Assembly (NCBI GenBank): GCA_019119235.1
Contig: DWXL01000015.1
Coordinates: forward strand, 1-40,215
Length of the DNA: 40,215 bases
Origin: Candidatus Blautia excrementigallinarum
GTDB lineage: Bacteria; Bacillota; Clostridia; Lachnospirales; Lachnospiraceae
Reading direction: 5' to 3'
In this document: piece after piece, positions 18,775 to 28,282 of the stretch
Layout: each line of letters begins with the position of its first letter
Position numbering within the stretch: position 1 is the first letter of the stretch
Notes under the pieces: generated by a model
Database searches by the model: none
The model's input: the letters and a program-made list of their open reading frames with translations, nothing else
Told to the model about the DNA's origin: nothing
Position numbers and translations under genes: made by a program

Positions 18775-19526
18775 AAACAGTAAAAGAAATTACAGAAGAA
18801 TTCGAAACGCTTCCCTGCAGAGAACGGGGGGAGCTGTACCGGATTTATCAGGACGATCCGCGAAGCGGCGTACAGAAACTCCTGGAACGTTACCGGAAAA
18901 AAGACGAAGCTCTGGAGAAAGAAAAACTCCGGATGGATGAGATGCTTCAGTATGAACGGGAATACAGTCATCTGGGATATCTCTGCGGGATCGATGAGGC
19001 CGGGAGAGGCCCTCTTGCCGGTCCGGTGGTGGCAGGTGCTGTGATCCTGCCGCAGGATAAGAAGATCCTGTATCTGAATGATTCCAAGAAGCTTTCCCCG
19101 GCGAAACGGGAGGAACTTTATGATGTGATCATGGATGAGGCGGTGGCTGTGGGCGTCGGGATCGTGGGGCCGGCCAGTATCGACGAGATCAATATCCTGC
19201 AGGCGACTTACGAGGCCATGCGTCAGGCCCTGGGGAAACTTTCTGTGAGGCCTCAGCTTCTTCTCAACGATGCGGTAACTATACCGGGTGTGGATATGCC
19301 TCAGGTGCCGATCATCAAAGGAGACGCAAAAAGCGCTTCTATCGCGGCGGCCAGCATCATAGCGAAAGTCACAAGGGACAGGCTGATGCAGGATTATGAT
19401 AGAGCCCTTCCGGAATACGGATTTGCTTCAAATAAGGGGTACGGCTCGGCGGAGCACATCGCGGCGCTGAAGAAATACGGACCGTCTCCCATTCACAGAA
19501 AAAGTTTTATCACGCATTTCATATAA
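18771..19526 (+). CDS. rnhB: Ribonuclease HII
   Basis: Start 18771 (MKTVKEITEEF) with ATGA overlap of the ylqF stop; GIDEAGRGPLAGPVVAGAVIL, LNDSKKLSPAKREELYD. Confidence 0.96.
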   Translation: MKTVKEITEEFETLPCRERGELYRIYQDDPRSGVQKLLERYRKKDEALEKEKLRMDEMLQYEREYSHLGYLCGIDEAGRGPLAGPVVAGAVILPQDKKILYLNDSKKLSPAKREELYDVIMDEAVAVGVGIVGPASIDEINILQATYEAMRQALGKLSVRPQLLLNDAVTIPGVDMPQVPIIKGDAKSASIAAASIIAKVTRDRLMQDYDRALPEYGFASNKGYGSAEHIAALKKYGPSPIHRKSFITHFI

Positions 19527-19566
19527 CAAAAGATACCTACATAAAACATTGAAAAGGTGAAGTTCT

Positions 19567-19917
19567 ATAAATAAACGGGAAACAGGCGGCTGCTATGAAC
19601 ATAAGGCGGCCGCTTTTCTGGAATCACGGGGACTTAAAGTCCTTGAACACAACTTCCGCTGCCGTACCGGAGAGATCGATCTAGTCGCCAGGGACGGAGG
19701 GTATCTGGTGTTTGTTGAGGTAAAATACAGACACAATAAAACAAGCGGCCGTGCAGCGGCTGCAGTGGACAGAAGGAAACAGCACATGATCAGCCGAACT
19801 GCGCTGCTTTATCTCATGTGCCGCGGATACAGCGAGTGTACAGACTGCCGCTTTGACGTGGTGGCTTTTGACGGGGAGAAGATCCAGTGGATACGAAATG
19901 CTTTTGATTTCATCTGA
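19567..19917 (+). CDS. YraN family (UPF0102) nuclease-fold protein; apparent ATA initiation codon
   Basis: Frame reads (I)NKRETGGCYEHKAAAFLESRGLKVLEHNFRCRTGEIDLVARDGGYLVFVEVKYRHNKTSGRAAAAVDRRKQ...; in-frame TGA at 19558-19560; no ATG/GTG/TTG until GTG 19708, inside the conserved core; SD-like AAGGTG 7 nt before ATA. Confidence 0.85.
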   Translation: MNKRETGGCYEHKAAAFLESRGLKVLEHNFRCRTGEIDLVARDGGYLVFVEVKYRHNKTSGRAAAAVDRRKQHMISRTALLYLMCRGYSECTDCRFDVVAFDGEKIQWIRNAFDFI

Positions 19918-19972
19918 ATCCGTGGACCGATAGTAAAAGATACAGATAAAATAAGATGTTCAGGAGAAGAAT

Positions 19973-20824
19973 ATGGAGATAAAATGGACCGGGGATGGCT
20001 ATCCTCATATGAATATAAAAGAAAATAAAGGCGTTACATATCTGACATTTCCCGCGCTGGAAAAAGAGGAGGGATTTGTGCATGCCTTCAGTACCCGTCT
20101 GGGCGGTGTGAGCGAAGGAATCTACGCCTCCATGAACTTGAGTTTTACCAGAGGGGATAAAGAGGAGGCGGTCCGGGAGAATTTCAGAAGATTTTCCGAC
20201 GCCCTGGGTTTTTTGCCGGAGGATATCGTATGCTCCAGCCAGACACATACAGCTAATGTAAGGGTGATGACGGAAAAAGACAGAGGAAACGGCGTAACAC
20301 GTCCGGGGGTCTACGAAGACGTGGACGGCATGATCACGGATGTTCCCGGGGTGGTCCTGGCGACCTTTTACGCGGACTGTGTGCCTCTGTATTTCGTGGA
20401 TCCTGTACACAGGGCTGTGGGGCTTTCCCATTCCGGATGGAGAGGGACCGCCGCCGGCATCGGAAGGGTGACGGTAAGAAAAATGCAGGAAACATATGGC
20501 ACAAGGCCGGCGGATATACGAAGCGCGATCGGGCCGTCCATCTGCCAGGAATGCTACGAGGTGAGCGAGGACGTGATCCTTGAGTTCAGAGACGCCTTCC
20601 CCAAAGAAAACTGGAAAGACTTGTTCTACCGAAAAGAGAACGGGAAATATCAGCTGAATCTTCAGAAAGCCAACCGTCTGATCATGATGGACGCGGGCAT
20701 TCCGGCTGAGAATATTTCCCTCCCGGGAATTTGTACATGCTGTAATCCGGAATTCCTTTTTTCCCACAGGGCGTCAAAAGGGCGCCGGGGAAACCTCGGC
20801 GCCTTTCTGGGAATTCGGAAATAA
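19973..20824 (+). CDS. Laccase-domain / polyphenol oxidase family protein (YfiH/PgeF-like; start may be 20009)
   Basis: HAFSTRLGGVSEGIYASMNLS, QTHTANV, DVDGMITDVPGVVLATFYADCVPLYFVDPVHRAVGLSHSGWRGT, AIGPSICQECYEV. Confidence 0.95.
   Translation: MEIKWTGDGYPHMNIKENKGVTYLTFPALEKEEGFVHAFSTRLGGVSEGIYASMNLSFTRGDKEEAVRENFRRFSDALGFLPEDIVCSSQTHTANVRVMTEKDRGNGVTRPGVYEDVDGMITDVPGVVLATFYADCVPLYFVDPVHRAVGLSHSGWRGTAAGIGRVTVRKMQETYGTRPADIRSAIGPSICQECYEVSEDVILEFRDAFPKENWKDLFYRKENGKYQLNLQKANRLIMMDAGIPAENISLPGICTCCNPEFLFSHRASKGRRGNLGAFLGIRK
20777..20806. terminator. Hairpin at the convergent end of the laccase-domain gene and prs
   Basis: AAGGGCGCCGGGGAAACCTCGGCGCCTTT; lies inside the last codons of the + strand CDS. 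Confidence 0.55.
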
Positions 20825-20827
20825 TGA

Positions 20828-21997
20828 TCAGTTTTTTACTTTACGCATCAACTCCATAATCTTGTCATTGCTGGAACGTACTTTTTCAACAGAAACGTCA
20901 TGATTGATGATATCGATGATGCTGGCCAGATACTTGCTCATGTTGGCCTCGATATAATAGGGCTTCGTGAGCAGGTCCGGTATCCTGTAGTTAAGATTGG
21001 TGGTGATCACCTTATCGATCCAGCCCCGGTTGTAGTAGTCGTCAAACTTGTCAAGCCCGTCTGTGAAAAGCCCGTATGTAGTACAGATAAATACGCGCTT
21101 CGCATGGCGTTCCTTGAGCTGTTTGGCTACGTCAAGCATACTCTCGCCGGATGAGATCATATCGTCGATAATTACAACATCCTTGCCTTCTACGGAATCA
21201 CCGAGGAATTCGTGAGCCACGATGGGGTTCTTGCCGTTTACGATAGTGGAGTAGTCGCGGCGTTTGTAAAACATTCCCATATCGACTCCAAGGATATTGG
21301 AGAAATATACCGCTCTTGACATAGCGCCTTCGTCGGGACTGATGATCATGAGATGATCGTTGTCCAGCCTGAAATCCGGCACATTCTTCACCAGAGCCTT
21401 CAGAAACTGATAGGTGGGGAAGAAATTGTCGAATCCGTTCAGAGGAATGGAGTTCTGAACGCGGGGATCGTGAGCGTCGAAAGTGATAAAGTTGGAAACG
21501 CCCATATCGCTCAATTCCTTGAGAGCCAGAGCGCAGTCCAGAGATTCTCTTTTGGAGCGGCGGTGCTGGCGTCCTTCATACAGGAACGGCATGATCACAT
21601 TGATCCTGTGAGCCTTGCCTGTGGAAGCGGAAATGATCCTCTTCAGATCCTGATAATGGTTGTCCGGAGACATATGGTTTACATGGCCGCAGACGGTGTA
21701 TGTCTCGCTGTAATTCGTGATATCCACCATGATAAAGAGGTCTGCGCCGCGGACGGATTCTTTGATGTAGCCTTTGCCTTCGCCGGTTCCGAAACGAACG
21801 CATTCACATTCGACAAGGAAAGACGGTTCGCTGTAACCCTGCGGTATAATGCTGGGCTGTTTCTTTTCCACAAGTTCTCTACGGAATTTCACAAGTTTCT
21901 TGTCTACTTCCTTCGCCAGGTCCTGACAGCCGGAAAGAGCGGCGATGCGGATGGGGGCGACAGGAAGAGATTTTTCAAGTAACTCTATATTGGGCAT
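20828..21997 (-). CDS. prs: Ribose-phosphate pyrophosphokinase, long divergent form
   Basis: 389 aa; NVIMPFLYEGRQHRRSKRESLDCALALKELSDMGVSNFITFDAHDPRVQNS, KDVVIIDDMISSGESMLDVAKQLKERHAKRVFICTTYGLF. Confidence 0.88.
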   Translation of the reverse strand: MPNIELLEKSLPVAPIRIAALSGCQDLAKEVDKKLVKFRRELVEKKQPSIIPQGYSEPSFLVECECVRFGTGEGKGYIKESVRGADLFIMVDITNYSETYTVCGHVNHMSPDNHYQDLKRIISASTGKAHRINVIMPFLYEGRQHRRSKRESLDCALALKELSDMGVSNFITFDAHDPRVQNSIPLNGFDNFFPTYQFLKALVKNVPDFRLDNDHLMIISPDEGAMSRAVYFSNILGVDMGMFYKRRDYSTIVNGKNPIVAHEFLGDSVEGKDVVIIDDMISSGESMLDVAKQLKERHAKRVFICTTYGLFTDGLDKFDDYYNRGWIDKVITTNLNYRIPDLLTKPYYIEANMSKYLASIIDIINHDVSVEKVRSSNDKIMELMRKVKN

Positions 21998-22100
21998 GAT
22001 TTTCCTCCTGGGTTCGTGTTTTCAAAGTTGTCGGGCATCATATACAATGACGCTACTACTACATTTATAACATTTGCCCTAAATCCCGTCAAGGAATTTA

Positions 22101-22129
22101 TTGATTTTTACTTCTGAAATTGTTATGAT
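22101..22129 (+). promoter_or_regulatory. Promoter for the DUF512 gene
   Basis: TTGATT (22101-22106), 17 bp, TATGAT (22124-22129). Confidence 0.65.
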
Positions 22130-22196
22130 AGTAGCGACACAGAGAGAAAAACAGACTGTAAATAACAGTGGATATATAGCAGCAGAGGGAATCAGA

Positions 22197-23579
22197 TTGA
22201 AAGAAAAAAGACATGTGATCTCCAGGGTCCTTCCGGGAAGTATTGCCGAGGAGCTTGAACTGGAACCGGGAGATATTCTGGCAGCGATCAACGGCCAGCC
22301 GGTGGAGGACGTATTCGATTACCGGTATCTTATGAACGATGAATATGTGACGCTTCTGGTGGAGAAGGCAGACGGAGAACTCTGGGAACTGGAAGTGGAG
22401 AAGGAGTTTGAGGAGGATCTGGGCGCGGAGTTTGAGAACGGGCTGATGGACGACTACCGTTCCTGCAGCAACCGCTGTATTTTTTGTTTCATTGACCAGA
22501 TGCCTCCCGGAATGCGGGAAACATTATATTTTAAAGACGACGATTCCCGGCTGTCTTTTCTTCAGGGGAATTATGTGACTCTGACCAATATGAGCAGGAA
22601 AGATATCGATCGTGTGATCCGGTACCGCCTGGAACCCATAAATATCTCTTTCCAGGCCATGAATCCGGAACTGCGGTGCAGGATGCTGCATAACCGTTTT
22701 GCGGGCGAGGCGCTTGAGAAGGTGGATCTTCTTTATGAAGCCGGTATTTCCATGAACGGCCAGATCGTCCTATGTAAAGGAATTAACGATGGCAGCGAAC
22801 TGGAGTACAGTCTTGAGAAGCTTTCCGCTTACGCTCCGGTTCTTCAGAGCGTTTCCGTGGTCCCGGTGGGGCTTACGAAATTTCGCGAAGGTCTTTTTCC
22901 CCTTGAACCATTTACGGAAGAAGATGCGGAGAAAGTGCTTGAACAGATACACCGCTGGCAGAAGGCCATGTATGAGAAACACGGGATCCATTTTGTCCAT
23001 GCTTCGGATGAATGGTATATTCTCGCCGGACAGGAGCTTCCGGAGGAAGAGCGCTATGACGGTTATATCCAGCTGGAGAACGGCGTGGGAATGCTGCGGC
23101 TTCTGGGTACGGAAGTGAAGGCCGCTCTTGAAGAGCGCGCCGGCGACGACAGGAAGCTGAGGATTTCTGCGGCTACCGGAAAACTTGCCGCGCCATACCT
23201 CAGACAATGTATGGACGCGATACATGAGAAATTCCCTCGTGTTAATGTAGAAGTACATGAGATCTCGAACCGTTTTTTCGGCGAAAGGATTACGGTGTCC
23301 GGTCTGATCACGGGACAGGACCTGAAAGAACAGCTGACGGGACAGGACCTGGGAGAGCGGCTTCTGATCCCCTGCAATATGCTCCGCAGCGGAGAGGATG
23401 TTTTTCTTGACGACATGACAGTGGAAGAGCTTTCCGAAGCCCTGAACACCGAGATCGTAGTGGCAGATGAAGATGGAGCGGATCTGGTATCTTCCGTACT
23501 GGATCCCCCTGACCATAAAAAACAGATAAGGAGACAGATGTATGAGCAAACCAGTAGTAGCGATCGTGGGAAGGCCTAA
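22197..23579 (+). CDS. DUF512 domain protein (PDZ + radical SAM), probable TTG start
   Basis: [39 protein letters not shown] (PDZ); [43 protein letters not shown] (CxxxCxxC); upstream in-frame starts 22101 and 22125 coincide with the -35 and -10. Confidence 0.85.
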   Translation: MKEKRHVISRVLPGSIAEELELEPGDILAAINGQPVEDVFDYRYLMNDEYVTLLVEKADGELWELEVEKEFEEDLGAEFENGLMDDYRSCSNRCIFCFIDQMPPGMRETLYFKDDDSRLSFLQGNYVTLTNMSRKDIDRVIRYRLEPINISFQAMNPELRCRMLHNRFAGEALEKVDLLYEAGISMNGQIVLCKGINDGSELEYSLEKLSAYAPVLQSVSVVPVGLTKFREGLFPLEPFTEEDAEKVLEQIHRWQKAMYEKHGIHFVHASDEWYILAGQELPEEERYDGYIQLENGVGMLRLLGTEVKAALEERAGDDRKLRISAATGKLAAPYLRQCMDAIHEKFPRVNVEVHEISNRFFGERITVSGLITGQDLKEQLTGQDLGERLLIPCNMLRSGEDVFLDDMTVEELSEALNTEIVVADEDGADLVSSVLDPPDHKKQIRRQMYEQTSSSDRGKA

Positions 23580-24864
23580 TGTGGGCAAATCCACGTTGTT
23601 CAATGTGCTTGCCGGAGAGATGATCTCCATTGTCAAGGACACGCCCGGTGTGACCCGGGACCGGATCTACGCGGATGTGACCTGGCTGGATCATTCCTTT
23701 ACCCTCATTGATACAGGCGGAATCGAGCCTGACAGCAGCGATATCATTTTATCCCAGATGAGGGAGCAGGCCCAGATCGCCATAGATACGGCGGATGTGA
23801 TTATTTTTATCACCGACGTCCGCCAGGGCCTTGTGGACGCCGACGCCAAGGTGGCGGATATGCTTCGCCGCAGCCAGAAGCCGGTGCTTCTTGTAGTTAA
23901 TAAGGTAGACAGCCTTCAGAAATATATGATGGATGTTTACGAGTTCTATAATCTGGGCATCGGAGAGCCGATTGCCATTTCCGCGGCCAACCGCACAGGG
24001 ATCGGAGATCTTCTTGACGAGGTTGTGAAGGAGTTCCCCGAAGGCGCGGGAGAAGATGAGGACGACGACATTCCCCGGATCGCCGTGGTGGGTAAACCCA
24101 ACGTGGGCAAATCCTCGCTGATTAACAGGCTTCTGGGACAGGACCGTGTGATCGTATCGGATATTGCCGGAACCACCAGGGACGCGGTGGATACGAAAGT
24201 CAAATGGCAGGGAAAAGAATATATTTTCATTGATACCGCCGGACTTCGCCGCAAGGGAAAAGTGAAAGAAGAAATTGAGAGATACAGTGTGATCCGCACA
24301 GTCACTGCGGTGGAGCGGGCTCACGTGGTGGTTATGCTGATCGACGCCGTGGAGGGCGTGACGGAACAGGACGCCAAGATCGCCGGGATCGCCCATGAGA
24401 AGGGCAAGGGCGTGATCATTGCCGTCAACAAGTGGGACGCGGTGGAGAAGGACGATAAGACGATCTATAAATTTACCAACAGGATCCGCGAGGTGCTTTC
24501 GTACATGCCGTACGCGGAGATCGTCTTCATCTCGGCCAAAACGGGACAGAGGATCCCGCGCCTGTTCGAGACCATCGATATGGTGATCGAGAACCAGACG
24601 CTGCGGATCCAGACGGGAGTGCTTAACGAGATCCTTTCCGAAGCGGTGGCGATGCAGCAGCCGCCCTCCGACAGGGGCAAGCGCCTGAAGATCTTCTATA
24701 TGACACAGATAGGAGTACGCCCGCCTACTTTTGTTATTTTTGTAAATGACAGGGAACTGATGCATTTTTCCTACACCAGATATATTGAAAACAAGATCAG
24801 GGAGGCTTTCGGCTTCCGCGGAACCTCTCTGAAATTCATTATCCGTCAGCGGGGAGAGAAGTGA
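23542..24864 (+). CDS. der: Ribosome biogenesis GTPase Der (EngA)
   Basis: 440 aa; two G domains: [12 protein letters not shown] and [14 protein letters not shown]-like C-terminus; overlaps the DUF512 gene by 38 nt. Confidence 0.98.
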   Translation: MSKPVVAIVGRPNVGKSTLFNVLAGEMISIVKDTPGVTRDRIYADVTWLDHSFTLIDTGGIEPDSSDIILSQMREQAQIAIDTADVIIFITDVRQGLVDADAKVADMLRRSQKPVLLVVNKVDSLQKYMMDVYEFYNLGIGEPIAISAANRTGIGDLLDEVVKEFPEGAGEDEDDDIPRIAVVGKPNVGKSSLINRLLGQDRVIVSDIAGTTRDAVDTKVKWQGKEYIFIDTAGLRRKGKVKEEIERYSVIRTVTAVERAHVVVMLIDAVEGVTEQDAKIAGIAHEKGKGVIIAVNKWDAVEKDDKTIYKFTNRIREVLSYMPYAEIVFISAKTGQRIPRLFETIDMVIENQTLRIQTGVLNEILSEAVAMQQPPSDRGKRLKIFYMTQIGVRPPTFVIFVNDRELMHFSYTRYIENKIREAFGFRGTSLKFIIRQRGEK

Positions 24865-24866
24865 TT

Positions 24867-25508
24867 ATGGAACGAATTATCTGTCTGATCATCGGATATA
24901 TATGCGGCCTGTTTCAGACTTCCTATATTATCGGCAGAATGCATAAAACCGATATCCGGGAACATGGAAGCGGAAACGCGGGAACGACCAACGCGCTGCG
25001 AACCTTCGGCAAAAAGGCGGGAGCGCTGACTCTTCTGGGAGACATCCTGAAATGCGTGATCGCGGTCCTGCTGGCGAATCTCATTTTCGGAAAGAGCTGC
25101 GGGGACATTATGCCGCTTCTTTCCGTGTACGCTGCGGCGGGATGCATCCTGGGACATAATTTCCCGGCTTACCTGAACTTCCGCGGCGGGAAAGGATTCG
25201 CTGCGTCGGTGGGATTTATCCTTATTTTTGACTGGAAGATCTTCCTTGTGGGAGCGGTGGTGTTTTTCGCCGTGTTTTTCCTGACCCACTATGTATCCCT
25301 GGGGTCCCTGAGCGCCTATGTGACGGCGTTCCTCGGAATGATCCTGCGGGGAGAGGGCGGCGCGTACGGAATGGATAAGAGCCATATGATGGAAATGTAT
25401 ATTCTCATGGCGGCGCTTACGCTGCTGGCTTTCTACAAGCACCGTTCCAATATCGTCCGTCTGATCCACGGAAACGAGAACCGCATATATCTCACGAAGA
25501 AACAGTAG
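24867..25508 (+). CDS. plsY: Glycerol-3-phosphate 1-O-acyltransferase PlsY
   Basis: GSGNAGTTNALRTFGKKAGALTLLGDILK, GHNFPAYLNFRGGKGFAAS. Confidence 0.96.
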   Translation: MERIICLIIGYICGLFQTSYIIGRMHKTDIREHGSGNAGTTNALRTFGKKAGALTLLGDILKCVIAVLLANLIFGKSCGDIMPLLSVYAAAGCILGHNFPAYLNFRGGKGFAASVGFILIFDWKIFLVGAVVFFAVFFLTHYVSLGSLSAYVTAFLGMILRGEGGAYGMDKSHMMEMYILMAALTLLAFYKHRSNIVRLIHGNENRIYLTKKQ

Positions 25509-25571
25509 CGTTATGCCGGCTGTCATGTAATACAGCCCTCTATAAAAACGAAAGGTAAAAAGGTGGAGAGA

Positions 25572-26579
25572 ATGGCTAAAATCAGTGTATTGGGCGCAGG
25601 AAGCTGGGGAACGGCGCTTTCCCTTCTGCTTCATAATAACGGACACAGCGTACGGCTCTGGTCGGCGCTTAAAGATGAAGTGGAGATGCTGAGGACAAAG
25701 AGAGAGCACGAGTCAAAACTTCCGGGAGTCCACCTTCCGGAGGATATCGAGATCACATGGGATCTGGAAAGCTGTCTTAAGGATCCGGATGTGGCCGTAC
25801 TCGCGGTTCCGTCCCCCTTTACCAGAAGCACATCCGCGCAGATGGCGCCGTACGTGAAAAAAGGCCAGATCATCGTCAATGTTGCAAAGGGAGTGGAGGA
25901 GAATACTCTGATGACATTAAGCGAGATCATCAGCCAGGAGATTCCGCAGGCGGATGTCTGTGTGCTTTCCGGTCCCAGCCATGCGGAGGAAGTCGGACGG
26001 GGGATCCCCACAACCTGCGTGGTAAGCGCCTCTGAACGCAGTATGGCGGAATATCTTCAGGGCATTTTTATGAGTCCGGTATTCCGCGTCTATACAACTC
26101 CGGATATCCTGGGAGTAGAGCTGGGAGGAGCGCTTAAAAATGTGATCGCCCTTGCCGCCGGAGCTGCGGATGGACTTGGTTATGGCGACAATACAAAAGC
26201 CGCTCTGATCACACGGGGGATTGCGGAGATTGCCCGGCTGGGGACGAAGATGGGAGCCAGGATCGAAACCTTTTACGGGCTGTCAGGAATCGGAGACCTT
26301 ATCGTTACCTGCGCCAGTGTTCACAGCCGCAACAGAAAAGCAGGCTATCTCATAGGAAAAGGATATACAATGAAAGAGGCCATGGATGAGGTGAAGATGG
26401 TCGTGGAGGGCGTCTATTCCGCAAAGGCGGCCAAAAGCCTGGCGGAAAAATTCCAGGTTGAGATGCCCATCATAGAAGAGGTCAACAAGGTATTGTTTGA
26501 GGACAAGAAAGCTGCAGATGCGGTTATGGATCTGATGATCCGCGATAAAAAAGTAGAAACACCAATGCTGCCGTGGTAG
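25572..26579 (+). CDS. gpsA: NAD(P)H-dependent glycerol-3-phosphate dehydrogenase
   Basis: Start 25572 (MAKISVLGAGSWGTALSLLL); ELGGALKNVIALAAGAADGLGYGDNTKAALITRGIAEI. Confidence 0.97.
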   Translation: MAKISVLGAGSWGTALSLLLHNNGHSVRLWSALKDEVEMLRTKREHESKLPGVHLPEDIEITWDLESCLKDPDVAVLAVPSPFTRSTSAQMAPYVKKGQIIVNVAKGVEENTLMTLSEIISQEIPQADVCVLSGPSHAEEVGRGIPTTCVVSASERSMAEYLQGIFMSPVFRVYTTPDILGVELGGALKNVIALAAGAADGLGYGDNTKAALITRGIAEIARLGTKMGARIETFYGLSGIGDLIVTCASVHSRNRKAGYLIGKGYTMKEAMDEVKMVVEGVYSAKAAKSLAEKFQVEMPIIEEVNKVLFEDKKAADAVMDLMIRDKKVETPMLPW

Positions 26580-26585
26580 TAAAAA

Positions 26586-26629
26586 AAGGCTGTGTCGCCG
26601 GGATAAATCCCGGGATACAGCCTTTTCGA
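26586..26629. terminator. Bidirectional intrinsic terminator between gpsA and the aldo/keto reductase gene
   Basis: AAAAGGCTGT..CCGGGATaaATCCCGG..ACAGCCTTTT. Confidence 0.88.
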
Positions 26630-26668
26630 TCTTCTCTGCCTGAAAGAGATGAGGACCGGAGCCGGAAC

Positions 26669-27496
26669 TCAGAACATCACTCCCCGAAGATCCTCAGGAA
26701 CAGAGGCACTGTGATAATTCTCATTCAATGTGTCCAGAAGATCCATATCTTCCTGATCGATGGAAAAATCAAAAATATTCGCGTTGGATTCTATGCGGTC
26801 CGGGTGGACAGATTTGGGAATTACGGAAATTCCCTTCTGCACAGCCCAGCGAAGACCTACCTGCGCCGGTGTGTGGGCATATTTCGTACCCATTACACAG
26901 AGAACGTCATGATCCAGGTAAGCGCCTCTGGCAAGAGGAGCGTAAGCCTGGACCTGAATTCCGTTCGCCTGACAATAATCGATGAGTTCTTTCGGATAAC
27001 AGAGCGGATGGCATTCGATCTGATTTACTGCTGGAACGATGCCGGAAACCCTGCGGAGTTCTTCGAGATGACGGATCTCAAAGTTGCTGACGCCGATGGA
27101 AAGAGCCCTGCCGGAACTCAGGATCTTCTCCATTTCTTTCCAGGTGCTTAAGTAGCAGCCCGGAACAGGCCAGTGGATCAGGTAAAGATCGATGTAGTCC
27201 AGGCCAAGACGGTCAAGGCTGCGCTGAAAAGCGCCTTCCACATCGCCCAGACGCTGGGCATTGTTCCAGATCTTGGTGGTGATAAAAAGCTCTTTGCGCG
27301 GGACACCGCATCTGGCAATACCGCGTCCTACATTCTCTTCGTTCTTATACGCGGAAGCGGTGTCAATCATGCGGTAGCCGCATTTCACAGCGGAAATAAT
27401 AGCGTTCTCCGCTTCGTTTTCTCCGGTGGCTTTATATACGCCCAGACCAAGCAGGGGCATTTTTCTGTCGTTATTTAAAAATACTGCGTTAGTCAA
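26669..27496 (-). CDS. Aldo/keto reductase (probable TTG start)
   Basis: LGLGVYKATGENEAENAIISAVKCGYRMIDTASAYKNEENVGRGI, LDYIDLYLIHWPVPG, IGVSNFEIRHLEEL; TTG ACT AAC at 27496 preceded by GGAGGAAC. Confidence 0.93.
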   Translation of the reverse strand: MTNAVFLNNDRKMPLLGLGVYKATGENEAENAIISAVKCGYRMIDTASAYKNEENVGRGIARCGVPRKELFITTKIWNNAQRLGDVEGAFQRSLDRLGLDYIDLYLIHWPVPGCYLSTWKEMEKILSSGRALSIGVSNFEIRHLEELRRVSGIVPAVNQIECHPLCYPKELIDYCQANGIQVQAYAPLARGAYLDHDVLCVMGTKYAHTPAQVGLRWAVQKGISVIPKSVHPDRIESNANIFDFSIDQEDMDLLDTLNENYHSASVPEDLRGVMF

Positions 27497-27726
27497 AATG
27501 GTTCCTCCTTGTATACAGACCCGATTCAGGAACTGTTTCTTCCAATGATATGCAACCCGGCGCATACCGGATCGTATATTCTGTCTGACCATACATTGTT
27601 CATTATAACATAGAATTATGAAAGAAGCACTTCTTTTTTATTAAAAAATTACTACGAACTTCCGCATTATGTAACCTGAATGTAAAAAAACAGATACTGA
27701 AAAAGATTGTATTTGATAAAAAACAA

Positions 27727-27748
27727 TATTGTTATAATTATAACAATA
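27727..27748. promoter_or_regulatory. Perfect 22-bp palindrome, candidate Rex- or Fur/PerR-family operator
   Basis: TATTGTTATAATTATAACAATA; contains TTGTTA-N6-TAACAA. Confidence 0.6.
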
Positions 27749-27835
27749 GTTTTGCCGTTAGAAAAAATATCACAAATATCCTGAAATAAAATAAGGATTT
27801 TCCGTTATTTTCATTGTGAATTTATCAATAGTACC

Positions 27836-27864
27836 TTGCTAAAAGAAAGATAAAGATGTATAAT
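27836..27864 (+). promoter_or_regulatory. Sigma-A promoter upstream of the nickel/CODH maturation genes
   Basis: TTGCTA (27836-27841), 17 bp, TATAAT (27859-27864). Confidence 0.7.
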
Positions 27865-27923
27865 AAATCATAATTGATAATTTCTTGTCATAAGTGCGCA
27901 TTTTTTTAGAAAGGAGTAGGAAC

Positions 27924-28253
27924 ATGCATCTTATTAAAGACGAAAACGGTAATCCTGTTCAGCACGGACATGAACATACACACAGCCACGGAGAGGGATG
28001 TGAGAACCATTCTCACGACCACTGCGGCATCTGTCAGGGAGGCGACTGCAAGAATGAAACCACAGCGCTTCTGACATACATGCTCCAGCACAATGAGCAT
28101 CACGCCCAGGAACTGGATCAGATGGCGGACAACCTTGAGAAAATGGGGCTTTCCGCTGCGGCGAAGACCATTAAGGAAGCTGTATCTGATTTCCAGAAAG
28201 GGAACATGCGTCTGGGACTTGCCCTGACACTGGTGAAAGAAGAACTGAAATAA
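27924..28253 (+). CDS. Small His/Cys-rich putative metal-binding protein
   Basis: Start 27924 (MHLIKDENG) after AAAGGAGTAGG; HGHEHTHSHGEGCENHSHDHCGICQGGDC then a predicted helical C-terminal half. Confidence 0.82.
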   Translation: MHLIKDENGNPVQHGHEHTHSHGEGCENHSHDHCGICQGGDCKNETTALLTYMLQHNEHHAQELDQMADNLEKMGLSAAAKTIKEAVSDFQKGNMRLGLALTLVKEELK

Positions 28254-28282
28254 TTTAAGACTCGCATCAGGAGGTGACACGA

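Noticed and set aside
23749-24765. 338-aa antisense ORF opposite der
   Set aside because: Shadow ORF; the der protein is unambiguous on the + strand
26573-27478. Plus-strand ORFs (192 aa and others) opposite the aldo/keto reductase gene
   Set aside because: Minus-strand aldo/keto reductase is clearly conserved; the first ORF also runs through the gpsA terminator
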